Part shown: piece by piece, positions 1 through 7,308 of the stretch
Layout of the letters: every line of letters starts with the position of its first letter
How positions within the stretch are numbered: position 1 is the first letter of the stretch
Made by a program: the position numbers and the translations under genes
Notes under the pieces: model-generated
The model's input: the letters and a program-made list of their open reading frames with translations, nothing else
What the model was told of the DNA's origin: nothing
The model's database searches: none
NCBI GenBank assembly: GCA_002425685.1
Contig: DIMS01000117.1
Coordinates: 22,049 to 30,854 of the forward strand
Direction of reading: 5' to 3'
Origin: Synergistaceae bacterium UBA5560
GTDB lineage: Bacteria; Synergistota; Synergistia; Synergistales; Aminiphilaceae
Length of the DNA: 8,806 bases

Positions 1-4
1 GCCA

Positions 5-101
5 GTTGTGAGCCTTCCTACGAGGGATGGAAACTTTCGCTGCTTTGCACGGCGGGATGTTCGACGAGAGGGTTGTGAGCCTTCCTACGAGGGATGGAAA
101 C
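5..101 (+). CRISPR. CRISPR array fragment: two repeats and one spacer
   Basis: Two identical 30-nt repeats (5-34 and 72-101) begin GTTGTGAGCC and end GGATGGAAAC. They enclose one 37-nt spacer (35-71). The last eight bases, ATGGAAAC, resemble the 5' crRNA handle of Cas6-processed type I and type III systems (often ATTGAAAC), so the array probably reads on the plus strand with its leader to the left. Within the repeat, bases 9-13 can pair with 18-22 around a 4-nt loop. Bases 1-4 would be the end of an earlier spacer or leader. One frame of the spacer reads FAALHGGMFDER, which looks like coding sequence. I saw no match to the spacer elsewhere in the window. No cas gene or leader is visible. What follows base 101 is phage gene sequence, not a bounded spacer and repeat. 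Confidence 0.9.
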
Positions 102-324
102 TCTGCAGTTCCTCTTCGACTTCACCGACGGGGCGGGCTCGACCATCCGCGAGATGGGGGTGTTCGTCGGAGGAAGCGTCGTCGAAGGGCTGCCTCCGGG
201 GCAGACGTATTTCACTCCAACGGAAGTGGCGAACCCCGGGGCGCTTCTGATGCTGATGCACAGGGAGCCCATCGTGAGGGTCGCCTCGGAGCGGTTTGCG
301 GCGGAAACCGTCATTTCGCTGTAG
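94..324 (+). CDS. 3' part of a phage tail protein gene, fused to a CRISPR repeat
   Basis: This reading frame gives 76 residues, but its ATG lies inside the second CRISPR repeat, so only about residues 4-76 are phage sequence. The segment IREMGVFVGG followed by LLMLMHREPIVRV resembles the C-terminal part of tail-fibre or tail-collar type phage proteins, which are usually much longer. I infer that the gene has lost its N-terminal part at position 102. In the same frame a stop at 76-78 rules out an extension through the array. The gene stops 16 bases before the start of the large tail gene, in the same direction, consistent with membership of the tail operon. It could instead be a complete small protein that starts by chance in the repeat, but no ribosome-binding site of its own supports that. 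Confidence 0.55.
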   Translation: METLQFLFDFTDGAGSTIREMGVFVGGSVVEGLPPGQTYFTPTEVANPGALLMLMHREPIVRVASERFAAETVISL

Positions 325-340
325 GAAGGGAGGGGTATGG

Positions 341-3300
341 ATGGACATCAATCTCCAGGACTACTACAACCGTTTTGCGGCTTCCAAAAACTGGAAGCGC
401 GTCCTCACCATCTCGGGACGGGGGATCCAGGCCCCGGAGTTCAACGAGGCCCAGGACATGTTCGCCCTGGAGCTCAAGCGCCTCGGGGACGCTCTTTTCT
501 CAGACGGAACGATCATCAGCGGGTGCGAGGTCAATGTCGATCCGGCGTCCGGTTCCGTGTCGCTCGGAGCCGGGCGGATCTACGCGCAGGGCATGGTGTG
601 GCCGGTGGCCGCGGCGACGCTGCAGGCTCCCGCGGAGGGGACGACGGAGATCGGGATCAGAATCAGAGAGCGCATCGTCACGGAGCTTGAGGACGGAACA
701 CTGCGGGATCCTTCCGTGGGCTGCCCGAACTACATGCAGCCCGGAGCGGCGAGGCTCACCGCCGTGGCGGAGTGGAGCCGGGATGCGGACATCTCCGTCT
801 CGGACGGGTTCTGGCCGGTCTACACGGTCACGAACCGTATCCTCATCGTCAACAACAGGAAGGAGAAAGACGCCACCCTGCTGGACGGTTTCTGGGACGC
901 GCTGGCACGCTACGACCGGGACGCGCACGGGCACTACGTGGTACGCGGAATGTATCCGTCGGTCGTCTCCGCCTCGGGGGGGAGGCAGACGTTCAACGTC
1001 TCTGAGGGGCTTGCCCACGTTCGGGGCTTCGAGGTGGAGTTCCCGTATTCCGTGCCGCTGATCGTCGACGAGGCTCCGGACATGCAGGACATCGAGGACG
1101 AGCCGCACGTCTTCTCTCCCGGAGGAGAGGGGACGATGCGGGTCTCCCTGCGCCACACGCCGGTGGAGACGATCCGCGAGGTCGGCATCCGGAAGCAGAA
1201 GACGGTTTCCATCGTGCACGGAAGCTACAGCGGGTGTTCGGACCCGCTCCCCGACACGTCCGTGGTGTCCATCGTGAGCGTTTCCCAGGGAGGGACGACC
1301 TACGTTCCCGCGCAGGACTACCGGCTCACGGCCGACAGGGTGGACTGGTCGCCCCTGGGCGATGAGCCCGCAACGGGAAGCACCTACAGCGTGACGTACC
1401 AGTACCGCACGATCGTGGCACCCATCTCTCCCGACACGACCGGTTTCACCGTGGCAGGTGCCGTGGAGGGGTCCGAGATCTTCGTGGACTACGTCTTCCG
1501 GCTCCTGCGGCGGGATCTCATCGTGGTGGACACCGACGGAGAACTGAAGCACATTCGGGGCGTATCCCACAGATACGCCCCCGCCTATCCGGCGGAACCG
1601 TCAGGGACGCTCACCCTGGCGCGGGTCGATCAGAACTGGAGCGGACTGCCCATTGTCCGCCCCCACGCGGTGCGCGTCGTCCCCATGTCGACGCTGCGCT
1701 CCATGCAGCGGAACATCGAGGATCTCTACGACCTGGTCGCCATCGAGCGGCTGCGGACGGATGCCATCATCTCCGAGCCGACGGCGGTTCACAACGTGTT
1801 CGTGGACCCCTTCTTCGACGACGACATGCGGGACCATGGGATATCGCAGACCGCCGCCATCGTGGACGGAAGGCTGATGCTCCCCATCGGAGCCGAGGCC
1901 GTTCAGTTCGACGGCAAGTTCGACACGCTTCTCTACGAACACGAGGCTGTTCTGCGCCAGGAGGCGCGGACCGGAAAAATGAAGATCAATCCCTACCAGG
2001 CATTCGATCCCCTGCCGCCAAGAGTGTCCGTCGAGCCCGCCGTGGACAGGTGGAACACCGTGGAGTCCTCATGGACGTCTGGAATCACGAGGGCCTTCGT
2101 AACGGGAACGGGGAGCGTGGCTTCCACCTCCACGAGCACGGCGACGGAAGTGGTCCGGACCACCGTGGAGGAAGCGGCGGTGATGCGGGTCAGGACCGTC
2201 GCGGTACGCGCGGAGGGGTTCGGCCCCGGCGAGGAGTATGTCGTGCTCTTCGCGGAGCGGATGGTTGCATCGGGAAGCGCGGGTGCAGGAGGCGCGGTGG
2301 ACGCGTCCTTCGACATCCCCTCCGGAGTCCCTACCGGCGTCGCGCTCGTCTCCGTGGTCGGGGCGCTCGGATCCATCGGGGAGACCACCTATACGGGAAC
2401 GGGATCCATCACGACGCAGGTGCTGCGGACGGTGACAACGACCACGACCACGAGAAGGGCCAGTGTGGACCCCCTCGCACAGACGTTCTTCCTGACGGAA
2501 TCGCGACAGGTTTCCGGGGTGGAGCTTTGGTTCGCCGTGAAGGGGTCCTCGCAGGTGCGCGTGGAGATCCGCGAGGTGGAGAACGGCCTCCCGACCCAGA
2601 AGGTTATCACGTCAGGGCATGTGGAGCCGGCGGGCATCACGGAGGGGGTTCCGACGAGGGTGGTGTTTCCTCCGGTGCATCTCCAGGCGGGGACATCCTA
2701 TGCGCTTGTGGTCCTCACGGATACGGCGGATCACGAGCTTGCCCTCGCGGAACTCGGCGGGTGGGATTCCGCCACAGGATGGGTCCGGGCGCAATCCTAC
2801 GGGGGCGTACTTCTCTCGTCCGCGAACGCGGAGACGTGGACCGCGCATCAGACCATGGATCTTTGGTTCCGCCTGCTCGCCGCACGGTTCGCACCCGCCA
2901 GGCGGAGAGTCTCCCTGGGCGGAGTGACCCTCGACGCCGTGACGGATCTTCTCCCCCTCGCGGAGGTGGACATCCCCGCCGCGGGAACGGAGGCGACATT
3001 CATTCTGACCCGGTCCGGCGACGGATCCGAGATCCGCATCCAGCCGAACCAGGTCCTGAACATGGCCGAGTCGGCGAGCGGCGCGTATGTGGTTGAAGCG
3101 GAACTGGCAGGAACGGAGAAATTCTCCCCCACGCTGTTCGGTGGAATGCAACTGCTGCTCGGAAAACTCTCGGCGACGGGAGACTACGTGAGCAGGGCGT
3201 TCGCGTGCGGGGCCGGAAAGCGGGTTTCCGTAAGGGTGGAGGCGCTTCTGCCGGGAACGTCGGGCATGCAGGTGCATATCCAGACGGGGTCCAGCACATG

Positions 3301-3472
3301 GACCGAGGCGACGCTCGACTCCTTCGAGGAGGTCGGGGACGGGTGGCGGCGGTACACCCACAAGGCGAACTGTTCCCTTGGCGAGACGAGGGTGAAGATC
3401 GTCCTGTCGGGATCCCCCGCCGAACGGCCGATGGCGCGGAATTTGCGGGCGGTGGTCGTCGATGCCGTATAG
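341..3472 (+). CDS. DUF4815-type phage tail or baseplate structural protein
   Basis: A 1043-aa structural protein. The N-terminus, MDINLQDYYNRF, followed by a segment about finding one's way from FNEAQDMF to LGDALFSDG, is typical of DUF4815 phage proteins, which occur as large tail-tip or baseplate-associated components. The DUF4815-like part covers roughly residues 1-560. A Ser/Thr-rich linker follows, with a run of threonines just before residue 710. DPLAQTFFL (710-718) opens a beta-rich module reaching about residue 849, similar to modules in other large phage tail proteins. The last 190 residues are again beta-rich and may bind a ligand. I chose ATG 341 because GGAAGGGAGGGG lies just upstream; the frame is open from 296, but that would add an unlikely N-terminus overlapping the previous gene. 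The stop overlaps the next start by 11 bases. Exact position in the virion is inference. Confidence 0.8.
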   Translation: MDINLQDYYNRFAASKNWKRVLTISGRGIQAPEFNEAQDMFALELKRLGDALFSDGTIISGCEVNVDPASGSVSLGAGRIYAQGMVWPVAAATLQAPAEGTTEIGIRIRERIVTELEDGTLRDPSVGCPNYMQPGAARLTAVAEWSRDADISVSDGFWPVYTVTNRILIVNNRKEKDATLLDGFWDALARYDRDAHGHYVVRGMYPSVVSASGGRQTFNVSEGLAHVRGFEVEFPYSVPLIVDEAPDMQDIEDEPHVFSPGGEGTMRVSLRHTPVETIREVGIRKQKTVSIVHGSYSGCSDPLPDTSVVSIVSVSQGGTTYVPAQDYRLTADRVDWSPLGDEPATGSTYSVTYQYRTIVAPISPDTTGFTVAGAVEGSEIFVDYVFRLLRRDLIVVDTDGELKHIRGVSHRYAPAYPAEPSGTLTLARVDQNWSGLPIVRPHAVRVVPMSTLRSMQRNIEDLYDLVAIERLRTDAIISEPTAVHNVFVDPFFDDDMRDHGISQTAAIVDGRLMLPIGAEAVQFDGKFDTLLYEHEAVLRQEARTGKMKINPYQAFDPLPPRVSVEPAVDRWNTVESSWTSGITRAFVTGTGSVASTSTSTATEVVRTTVEEAAVMRVRTVAVRAEGFGPGEEYVVLFAERMVASGSAGAGGAVDASFDIPSGVPTGVALVSVVGALGSIGETTYTGTGSITTQVLRTVTTTTTTRRASVDPLAQTFFLTESRQVSGVELWFAVKGSSQVRVEIREVENGLPTQKVITSGHVEPAGITEGVPTRVVFPPVHLQAGTSYALVVLTDTADHELALAELGGWDSATGWVRAQSYGGVLLSSANAETWTAHQTMDLWFRLLAARFAPARRRVSLGGVTLDAVTDLLPLAEVDIPAAGTEATFILTRSGDGSEIRIQPNQVLNMAESASGAYVVEAELAGTEKFSPTLFGGMQLLLGKLSATGDYVSRAFACGAGKRVSVRVEALLPGTSGMQVHIQTGSSTWTEATLDSFEEVGDGWRRYTHKANCSLGETRVKIVLSGSPAERPMARNLRAVVVDAV

Positions 3473-4385
3473 CCAGGAAACCGGAGGGAGGGGATATCCC
3501 CTCCCTTTTGTTGCGAACTTCATCGAGAACGATGTCGAAAGAATCCGCGAGGCGCTGCGGAGGATCGACGAGGACGTTTTGGCCCTTGTCCTGGCGGCGG
3601 AAGGCACCGCACCGGCCAATCACGGGCATGACGTCGCGACCTGCGAGAACCCGGGCTTTGTCCGGGTTGCAACCAACGCGGAAGCCCTGAGTGGGGCGGG
3701 AAGCGACTCGGTCATGACCCCCGCAGCGACGACATTGCTTGTGAAAAACAGCCTTGCCCCGGCAATTGCATCGTGGAAGGATTTTCCGGGATTCGTCCGA
3801 CTTTCCGACTCATCGTTCGCGGTAGAGGACACTGAGGAAAATCGATCCGTTTTTTTGCCGGGGCGTCCGATCCGCTACCGCGCCACGGAGGGAACGTGGC
3901 GGTACGGCATGGTAGACGGGTACACCTCCGGAAATGTGACGCTCTTCGGCGTCCCGCTCGATGCCGACCACGCGGACGAGCTCCAGTACGGAGACATTAA
4001 CCGTGTTGCGGTCATGTATTTCAACGTTCCGGGCAGGTTCGCCGGCTCTGCGAATTCCGCGCTCCTGGCCACCGTTTCAAATGATCCGCGATGGTGGGAG
4101 ATTGCGCCGGCCCACCTGGTCCAGATCTCACACGTAGTGAAAACAGATGATTCCGGCGCAAGCCAGCCGAAGGTGACTGCGGTCATTTCCGGAAACAATG
4201 TCGGGACGGACAATTCCGGAGCGGGACTTCCCGTCTCCGAAAGCCTGACGAGAACGGCGACGGGAATAAATCCTCTCTGTAACAGGGTCATCAGGGGGGA
4301 TGTCGTCGAGATCGCGACCGATGCCGGCGGTGCGAGCGGCGATTCGGAGAATCTCTCCGGAATGCTTCTTTTCGTCCTTGAATAA
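3462..4385 (+). CDS. phage tail-fibre-like protein
   Basis: A 307-aa protein. Residues near 20-45 (FIENDVERIREALRRIDED) match the N-terminal pattern common in tail fibres, in which a short DV-R-R-AL-ID helix precedes the shaft. Around 69-94, ATNAEAL and VMTPAATT form one copy of the A-x-AEAL...VTPA motif found repeatedly in tail-fibre shafts. The remainder is beta-rich and unfamiliar, and presumably forms the distal or receptor-facing part. The start ATG overlaps the end of the DUF4815 gene by 11 bases, suggesting translational coupling. A terminator-like palindrome (3486-3505) lies within the first 15 codons. A start downstream of that palindrome would lose little, but no good start codon with a ribosome-binding site is visible there. 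The gene is followed after 12 bases by the next tail gene. Confidence 0.7.
   Translation: MPYSQETGGRGYPLPFVANFIENDVERIREALRRIDEDVLALVLAAEGTAPANHGHDVATCENPGFVRVATNAEALSGAGSDSVMTPAATTLLVKNSLAPAIASWKDFPGFVRLSDSSFAVEDTEENRSVFLPGRPIRYRATEGTWRYGMVDGYTSGNVTLFGVPLDADHADELQYGDINRVAVMYFNVPGRFAGSANSALLATVSNDPRWWEIAPAHLVQISHVVKTDDSGASQPKVTAVISGNNVGTDNSGAGLPVSESLTRTATGINPLCNRVIRGDVVEIATDAGGASGDSENLSGMLLFVLE
3486..3512 (+). terminator. terminator-like perfect palindrome inside the tail-fibre gene start
   Basis: A perfect 20-nt palindrome (3486-3505; arms GGGAGGGG and CCCCTCCC around ATAT) is followed at once by TTTTGTT. It begins 14 bases after the stop of the DUF4815 gene, where an intrinsic terminator would be expected, yet it falls within codons 9-17 of the next gene. 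It may terminate or attenuate part of the transcripts, or be a coincidence of coding sequence. The T-run is short, so efficiency would be modest. Confidence 0.4.
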
Positions 4386-4391
4386 GGAGGT
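4384..4391 (+). promoter_or_regulatory. ribosome-binding site deciding a GTG start
   Basis: AAGGAGGT is a perfect Shine-Dalgarno sequence six bases before GTG 4398. No ATG is nearby in that frame, so this site fixes the start of the DUF4376-like gene. It overlaps the stop codon region of the preceding tail-fibre gene. Confidence 0.8.
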
Positions 4392-4397
4392 GGCGCG

Positions 4398-4916
4398 GTG
4401 CATTCGTATCGGAAGAGATGGGTCAGCGAGACGGAATGGGTCATAGAGCAGATCCGGGACGACGGGTGGGTCCGGCGCGTCGATCCGGGGCATGCCGGGT
4501 ATCTGGCGTGGGCTGCGGCTCACGATCCTCCGGAAATTCTCTGGGGCGAGCCGGTCCCTCCGACGCTCGAGGCGCTGAAGGCAGCGAAGCGTGAGGAGCT
4601 TTCCTCAGCTTTCGACAGCCACGTCAAGGGAAGTTTCCTGTGTTCCCTCGGATATCCCATGCAGTTCGACACACGCGACAGTCTGCTCGTGCGCGGAGCA
4701 ATCGAGCTGCTCGTCGCAACGGGACAGCCTGCGGGATACTTGACGGACGCCAACGACGCAACGCACCCGGATGTTGCGGTCTCTGAGATGCAAACGGTCC
4801 TCCTGGAGATGGTGGCGGAATTTGCAAAGGCCCACTCGCTGAAACAGACCCTGCGGGCCGCCGCGGACATGGCGGCCACGGCGGAGGAGGTGGAAGCGAT
4901 CGCATGGCCCACATAA
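4398..4916 (+). CDS. DUF4376-like phage tail-associated protein
   Basis: A 172-aa protein starting at GTG 4398. Residues 1-50 form a short Trp-rich N-terminal part. From about residue 54, PTLEALKAAKREEL followed by LGYPMQFDTRDS resembles the DUF4376 family of phage proteins. In those, a PTLEELKAAKR-type helix leads into a short domain containing a G-x-x-F-DTD-like segment. Such proteins are usually encoded next to tail fibres and are thought to be minor tail components or fibre-assembly factors; this role is inferred from position. The C-terminus is helical and Ala/Glu-rich. The gene overlaps the next start by 13 bases. No membrane segment or signal peptide is visible. Confidence 0.6.
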   Translation: MHSYRKRWVSETEWVIEQIRDDGWVRRVDPGHAGYLAWAAAHDPPEILWGEPVPPTLEALKAAKREELSSAFDSHVKGSFLCSLGYPMQFDTRDSLLVRGAIELLVATGQPAGYLTDANDATHPDVAVSEMQTVLLEMVAEFAKAHSLKQTLRAAADMAATAEEVEAIAWPT

Positions 4917-6019
4917 TTCAAACAGGACGGCTGAGGCTGCGGAGAAAATTCCGCCATTTCCGGTGGGTTTTCGGCCCCACCGCCCTCAACCTCAGGATCG
5001 CCAGACTCCAGATTTACGATGCGGCGGGAAACGGCATTATTCCTGCCATGACGGCGGACAACACACCGAGCCCGTTCCTCGTGTATTCCAGCGAGGTCCC
5101 CTATTCCACGCTTTACCGGTGGAAGGCTTTCACGCCAGCCTATACCTTGGCGAACTCCTTCGGAACGAATGCGGCAGCATCGGGACAGTGGATACAGATT
5201 GATTGTGGGGGGCCTTATGATGTGGAGAGATTCGCGTGGTGGTCCGTGGACGGCACGGATTATGCCAGCCAGACACCTACCGAAGTGACACTGCTCGCGA
5301 GCGAGGATGGGTTGGATTTCTCCGTGCTCGTCGCTGCGGGAAGTCTCGTCTGGGCGCGTGGCGAGTGCAAGGAATTCCGGATCGATGCGGATCCGCTTTC
5401 AGAAGAGCCGTTCCCGTGGGAGAACATGACTCATCATTGGCCCCTGACGGCGGATGCGAACGATAGGGTGGGGGATTGGGATTTAAGCAATACCAATGTG
5501 GCATTCAGCGATTTGGGCGGATATTTCAACGGCGGTGCCTATCTTGTCAAGGCATCGACTCTCTGGCCCGATCCGCCGTGCACACTGACGTTCGAGCTTC
5601 GCCCTGTCGCGGCGACCCCGTCCGCGGACAGGGGGATCTTCGGTCAATATACCGGCACCATTAACACGAATGTGTTGGGGTTTTTGCATCCCAACAATGG
5701 AAGTCCGTATCTTGATTTCCGATACTCCGGGAATCTGACGTGGACAGGCACTGCGGGAGGGTTCAACTTCACGGACTTTCCCACGACGGCGCATAAAATG
5801 ATCGCCGTTGTCGTGCCCGACACGGCTACGATCCGGGCATATCGGGGAGTGATCGCTCTAGGCGGATCTGTTGCCGGAGCAGCAGGCAGCAAAAGCGGCA
5901 ATATTGTCATCGGGGCGGATCGTTCCTACCGTTGGCTCGGTTATTTGAGGAATTTCCGTATTTGGGACAAGGCGCTGTCTGTTTCCGAGCTTTTGGCGCT
6001 TTCGAGGTTGGTGGAGTAG
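4904..6019 (+). CDS. receptor-binding-type tail protein with discoidin-like and LamG-like domains
   Basis: A 371-aa protein. Residues 1-165 look like an F5/8 type C (discoidin) beta-sandwich: an LRIARLQIYDAAGN strand, a segment around WIQIDCGGPYDVERF, and TPTEVTLLASEDGLDFSVL. From about 175, MTHHWPLTADANDRVGDW opens a LamG/concanavalin A-like jelly roll that runs to the end, with GYLRNFRIWDKALSVSELLAL as its closing strand and helix. Both folds often bind carbohydrates, so a role in host surface recognition is likely but inferred. ATG 4904 overlaps the previous gene by 13 bases; GGAGGAGGTGG lies upstream inside that gene. The DNA of the LamG half looks less GC-rich than the DUF4815 gene, which would fit modular exchange of host-range parts. 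A terminator follows directly. Confidence 0.7.
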   Translation: MAHIIQTGRLRLRRKFRHFRWVFGPTALNLRIARLQIYDAAGNGIIPAMTADNTPSPFLVYSSEVPYSTLYRWKAFTPAYTLANSFGTNAAASGQWIQIDCGGPYDVERFAWWSVDGTDYASQTPTEVTLLASEDGLDFSVLVAAGSLVWARGECKEFRIDADPLSEEPFPWENMTHHWPLTADANDRVGDWDLSNTNVAFSDLGGYFNGGAYLVKASTLWPDPPCTLTFELRPVAATPSADRGIFGQYTGTINTNVLGFLHPNNGSPYLDFRYSGNLTWTGTAGGFNFTDFPTTAHKMIAVVVPDTATIRAYRGVIALGGSVAGAAGSKSGNIVIGADRSYRWLGYLRNFRIWDKALSVSELLALSRLVE

Positions 6020-6041
6020 GGCTTGAGAGTTTGTTGAACCG

Positions 6042-6068
6042 ACGGGGGCTTCGGCCCCCGTTTTTATT
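6042..6068 (+). terminator. Rho-independent terminator of the tail module
   Basis: ACGGGGGC (6042-6049) and GCCCCCGT (6054-6061) form a perfect 8-bp stem around a TTCG tetraloop, followed by a T-rich tract to 6069 (TTTTATTT). It stands 22 bases after the stop of the LamG-domain gene and 17 bases before the ATG of the lysis cassette, so it separates the two modules. I see no clear promoter for the lysis genes after it, so they may depend on read-through or antitermination. Confidence 0.9.
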
Positions 6069-6085
6069 TGGGGAGGTGTGTTCAC

Positions 6086-6571
6086 ATGGCGAGCATGACG
6101 AACGTGGAGTTCATCACCACGGGAATCGAGAACTGGTGGCAGCAGGCAAAAGAGACGAGGAAGGATCTGTTCCGGCTCGAAGCCTGGAACTCGCTGGACG
6201 ACATCAAGGCATCCAGCGCAAAGCTCCGGGAACTTGTGGAGCGGACCGTGATCCTCGCGGACCTGGTCGTGAAAAAGGCCCCCGGTGCCGTGGGGGAGTT
6301 CACCGGCGCGGATAAACGGGAAGCCGTGATCTCCAGCATCACGGCCAAAATCAATGCGAAAATCAACATCCCCTTCCTGCCCGAATCGGTCGAGGCGCGG
6401 CTCATCCGCATTCCCGTCGGCATGGCGGTGGACATGGTCTGTGACCGGCTCAACGATGTCGTCGGGCACGACTGGAAGCTCGACAAGGTGGAGCAGGCGA
6501 TCCGGTCCGGGAAGGATTTCCTCGACATTCCGGAGTATCCCTGGGCAAGGGCTCAGGATCGGAAGGCGTGA
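6086..6571 (+). CDS. phage protein of unknown function in the lysis cassette
   Basis: A 161-aa protein that I do not recognise with certainty. ATG 6086 follows GGGGAGGTG (6070-6078) by seven bases; the frame is open from TTG 6068, but that lacks a ribosome-binding site. The protein is predicted mainly helical and soluble: a helix near residues 10-75 rich in charged residues, then GADKREAVISSITAKIN and a helix around VGMAVDMVCDRLNDVVG. The C-terminal part distantly recalls the end of phage LLH-family holins, where an ADKK-like start leads to a helix pair, but no clear transmembrane segment is present, so that link is weak. It lies one base upstream of the endolysin GTG, which suggests a role in lysis or late assembly. 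Confidence 0.6.
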   Translation: MASMTNVEFITTGIENWWQQAKETRKDLFRLEAWNSLDDIKASSAKLRELVERTVILADLVVKKAPGAVGEFTGADKREAVISSITAKINAKINIPFLPESVEARLIRIPVGMAVDMVCDRLNDVVGHDWKLDKVEQAIRSGKDFLDIPEYPWARAQDRKA

Positions 6572-6572
6572 C

Positions 6573-6986
6573 GTGGGTGACCTGACGCGGAACTTCTCCT
6601 CCCGCGAATTCACCTGCCGGCACTGCGGCAGGCTCCGCCTCGATCCCGCCCTGCTCGCAGGGCTTCAGGCCCTTCGGGACAGAACAGGCGTCCCCATCGA
6701 CGTCACGTCCGGCTACCGCTGCTCCGATCACCCGGTGGAGCGGGAAAAGCCGCGCCCGGGATACCACTCCCTGGGAATGGCGGCGGACATCATCATCCGC
6801 AGACACACCCTACGGGAGATGTACGAGGCTGCGGAGGGCATCCCGGCCTTCTCCGCAGGCGGAATCGGCATCTACGACGGCGGGTTTATCCACGTGGATG
6901 TCCGAACGGCGCGGTCCCGGTGGGGAAGGGTGAAGGGGAAATACGTCTCCATCGAGGAGGCGGCCGCGGCGCTTTTCAAACACTGA
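6573..6986 (+). CDS. M15 family peptidase, probable endolysin
   Basis: A 137-aa peptidase of the M15 (Peptidase_M15_3) type, which cleaves peptide cross-links of peptidoglycan. The zinc site is visible: H65 and D72 in YHSLGMAAD (the HxxxxxxD pattern) and H107 in FIHVDVR. The motif TSGYRC (45-50) precedes it as in relatives. C15 and C18 form a CxxC pair near the N-terminus, common in this subgroup. The size is that of a single catalytic domain with no cell-wall-binding module and no signal peptide, so release would depend on the holin. GTG 6573 is chosen because GGAAGG lies six bases upstream and the first residues (MGDLTRNF) fit the family. The gap to the previous stop is one base. Confidence 0.85.
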   Translation: MGDLTRNFSSREFTCRHCGRLRLDPALLAGLQALRDRTGVPIDVTSGYRCSDHPVEREKPRPGYHSLGMAADIIIRRHTLREMYEAAEGIPAFSAGGIGIYDGGFIHVDVRTARSRWGRVKGKYVSIEEAAAALFKH

Positions 6987-6988
6987 CC

Positions 6989-7002
6989 GGGGAGGGAGGG
7001 GG
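6989..7002 (+). promoter_or_regulatory. ribosome-binding site deciding the holin start
   Basis: The purine tract GGGGAGGGAGGGGG ends seven bases before GTG 7010. It favours that start over the open frame that extends upstream to 6920 inside the endolysin gene. Confidence 0.7.
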
Positions 7003-7009
7003 TACGCGT

Positions 7010-7306
7010 GTGTGGGAGGACGTGGAGAGGTTTTTTGCGGCGCATCGGACTGCGTTGGCTCTGTTGCTCGCTCTCCTCGGAGGGGTGGTGAGGAGCGTGC
7101 GGTGCGAGAAAAGTGACTTTACCTTCTGGGGGCTCCTGCAGAGGCTTCTCGCCGCGCTCTTCGTCGGAGCGCTCGCCACGCTGATCCTCTCCGGGATGGA
7201 CATGCCGGAGGGGGTCAGGACTGCGGTGGCGGGGAGTTCCGGATATGCGGCGAACGATCTCTTGGGGTGTCTTCTTCCGTGGGTCCGGAAGAAGATCGGT
7301 TTATGA
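7010..7306 (+). CDS. probable phage holin
   Basis: A 98-aa small membrane protein. Three hydrophobic stretches are visible: residues about 12-28 (TALALLLALLGGVV), 45-66 (LLQRLLAALFVGALATLIL) and 75-93 (VAGSSGYAANDLLGCLL), separated by short charged loops, with a basic C-terminus (RKKIGL). The AVAGSSGYAANDLL segment recalls the C-terminal helix of LydA-like and related holins. Holins form lesions in the inner membrane that let the endolysin through; placement right after the M15 gene (23-base gap) supports this. GTG 7010 is supported by the strong purine tract before it. An inverted repeat (7271-7294) lies within the last codons, and a solitary CRISPR repeat lies two bases after the stop. Confidence 0.75.
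   Translation: MWEDVERFFAAHRTALALLLALLGGVVRSVRCEKSDFTFWGLLQRLLAALFVGALATLILSGMDMPEGVRTAVAGSSGYAANDLLGCLLPWVRKKIGL
7271..7294. repeat. perfect 9-bp inverted repeat at the end of the holin gene
   Basis: CTTCTTCCG (7271-7279) and CGGAAGAAG (7286-7294) form a perfect 9-bp stem with a 6-nt loop. It is within the holin coding sequence. No T-tract follows on either strand, so it is not a standard terminator. It starts 14 bases beyond the handle end of the solitary CRISPR repeat when read on the minus strand. Confidence 0.6.
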
Positions 7307-7308
7307 AT

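Noticed and set aside
321..330. GTAGGAAGG resembling the core of the reverse-oriented CRISPR repeat
   Set aside because: Only about nine bases match and the flanks do not; it is explained by a stop codon followed by a ribosome-binding site.
27..1061. Long plus-strand open frame running through both CRISPR repeats and into the tail gene
   Set aside because: It overlaps the DUF4815 gene in another frame and gives Arg/Ser-rich low-complexity protein, typical of a shadow frame in GC-rich DNA.
500..1570. 356-codon minus-strand open frame opposite the DUF4815 gene
   Set aside because: His/Arg/Pro-rich product without motifs; an antisense shadow of a well-supported gene.
2612..3619. 335-codon minus-strand open frame opposite the end of the DUF4815 gene
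   Set aside because: Crosses a gene boundary, lacks recognisable motifs and has the composition of a shadow frame.
6034..6067. TTGAAC and a TTTTTAT box as a promoter for the lysis genes
   Set aside because: The spacing is 21 bases and the second box is the terminator's T-tract, so a promoter is not supported.
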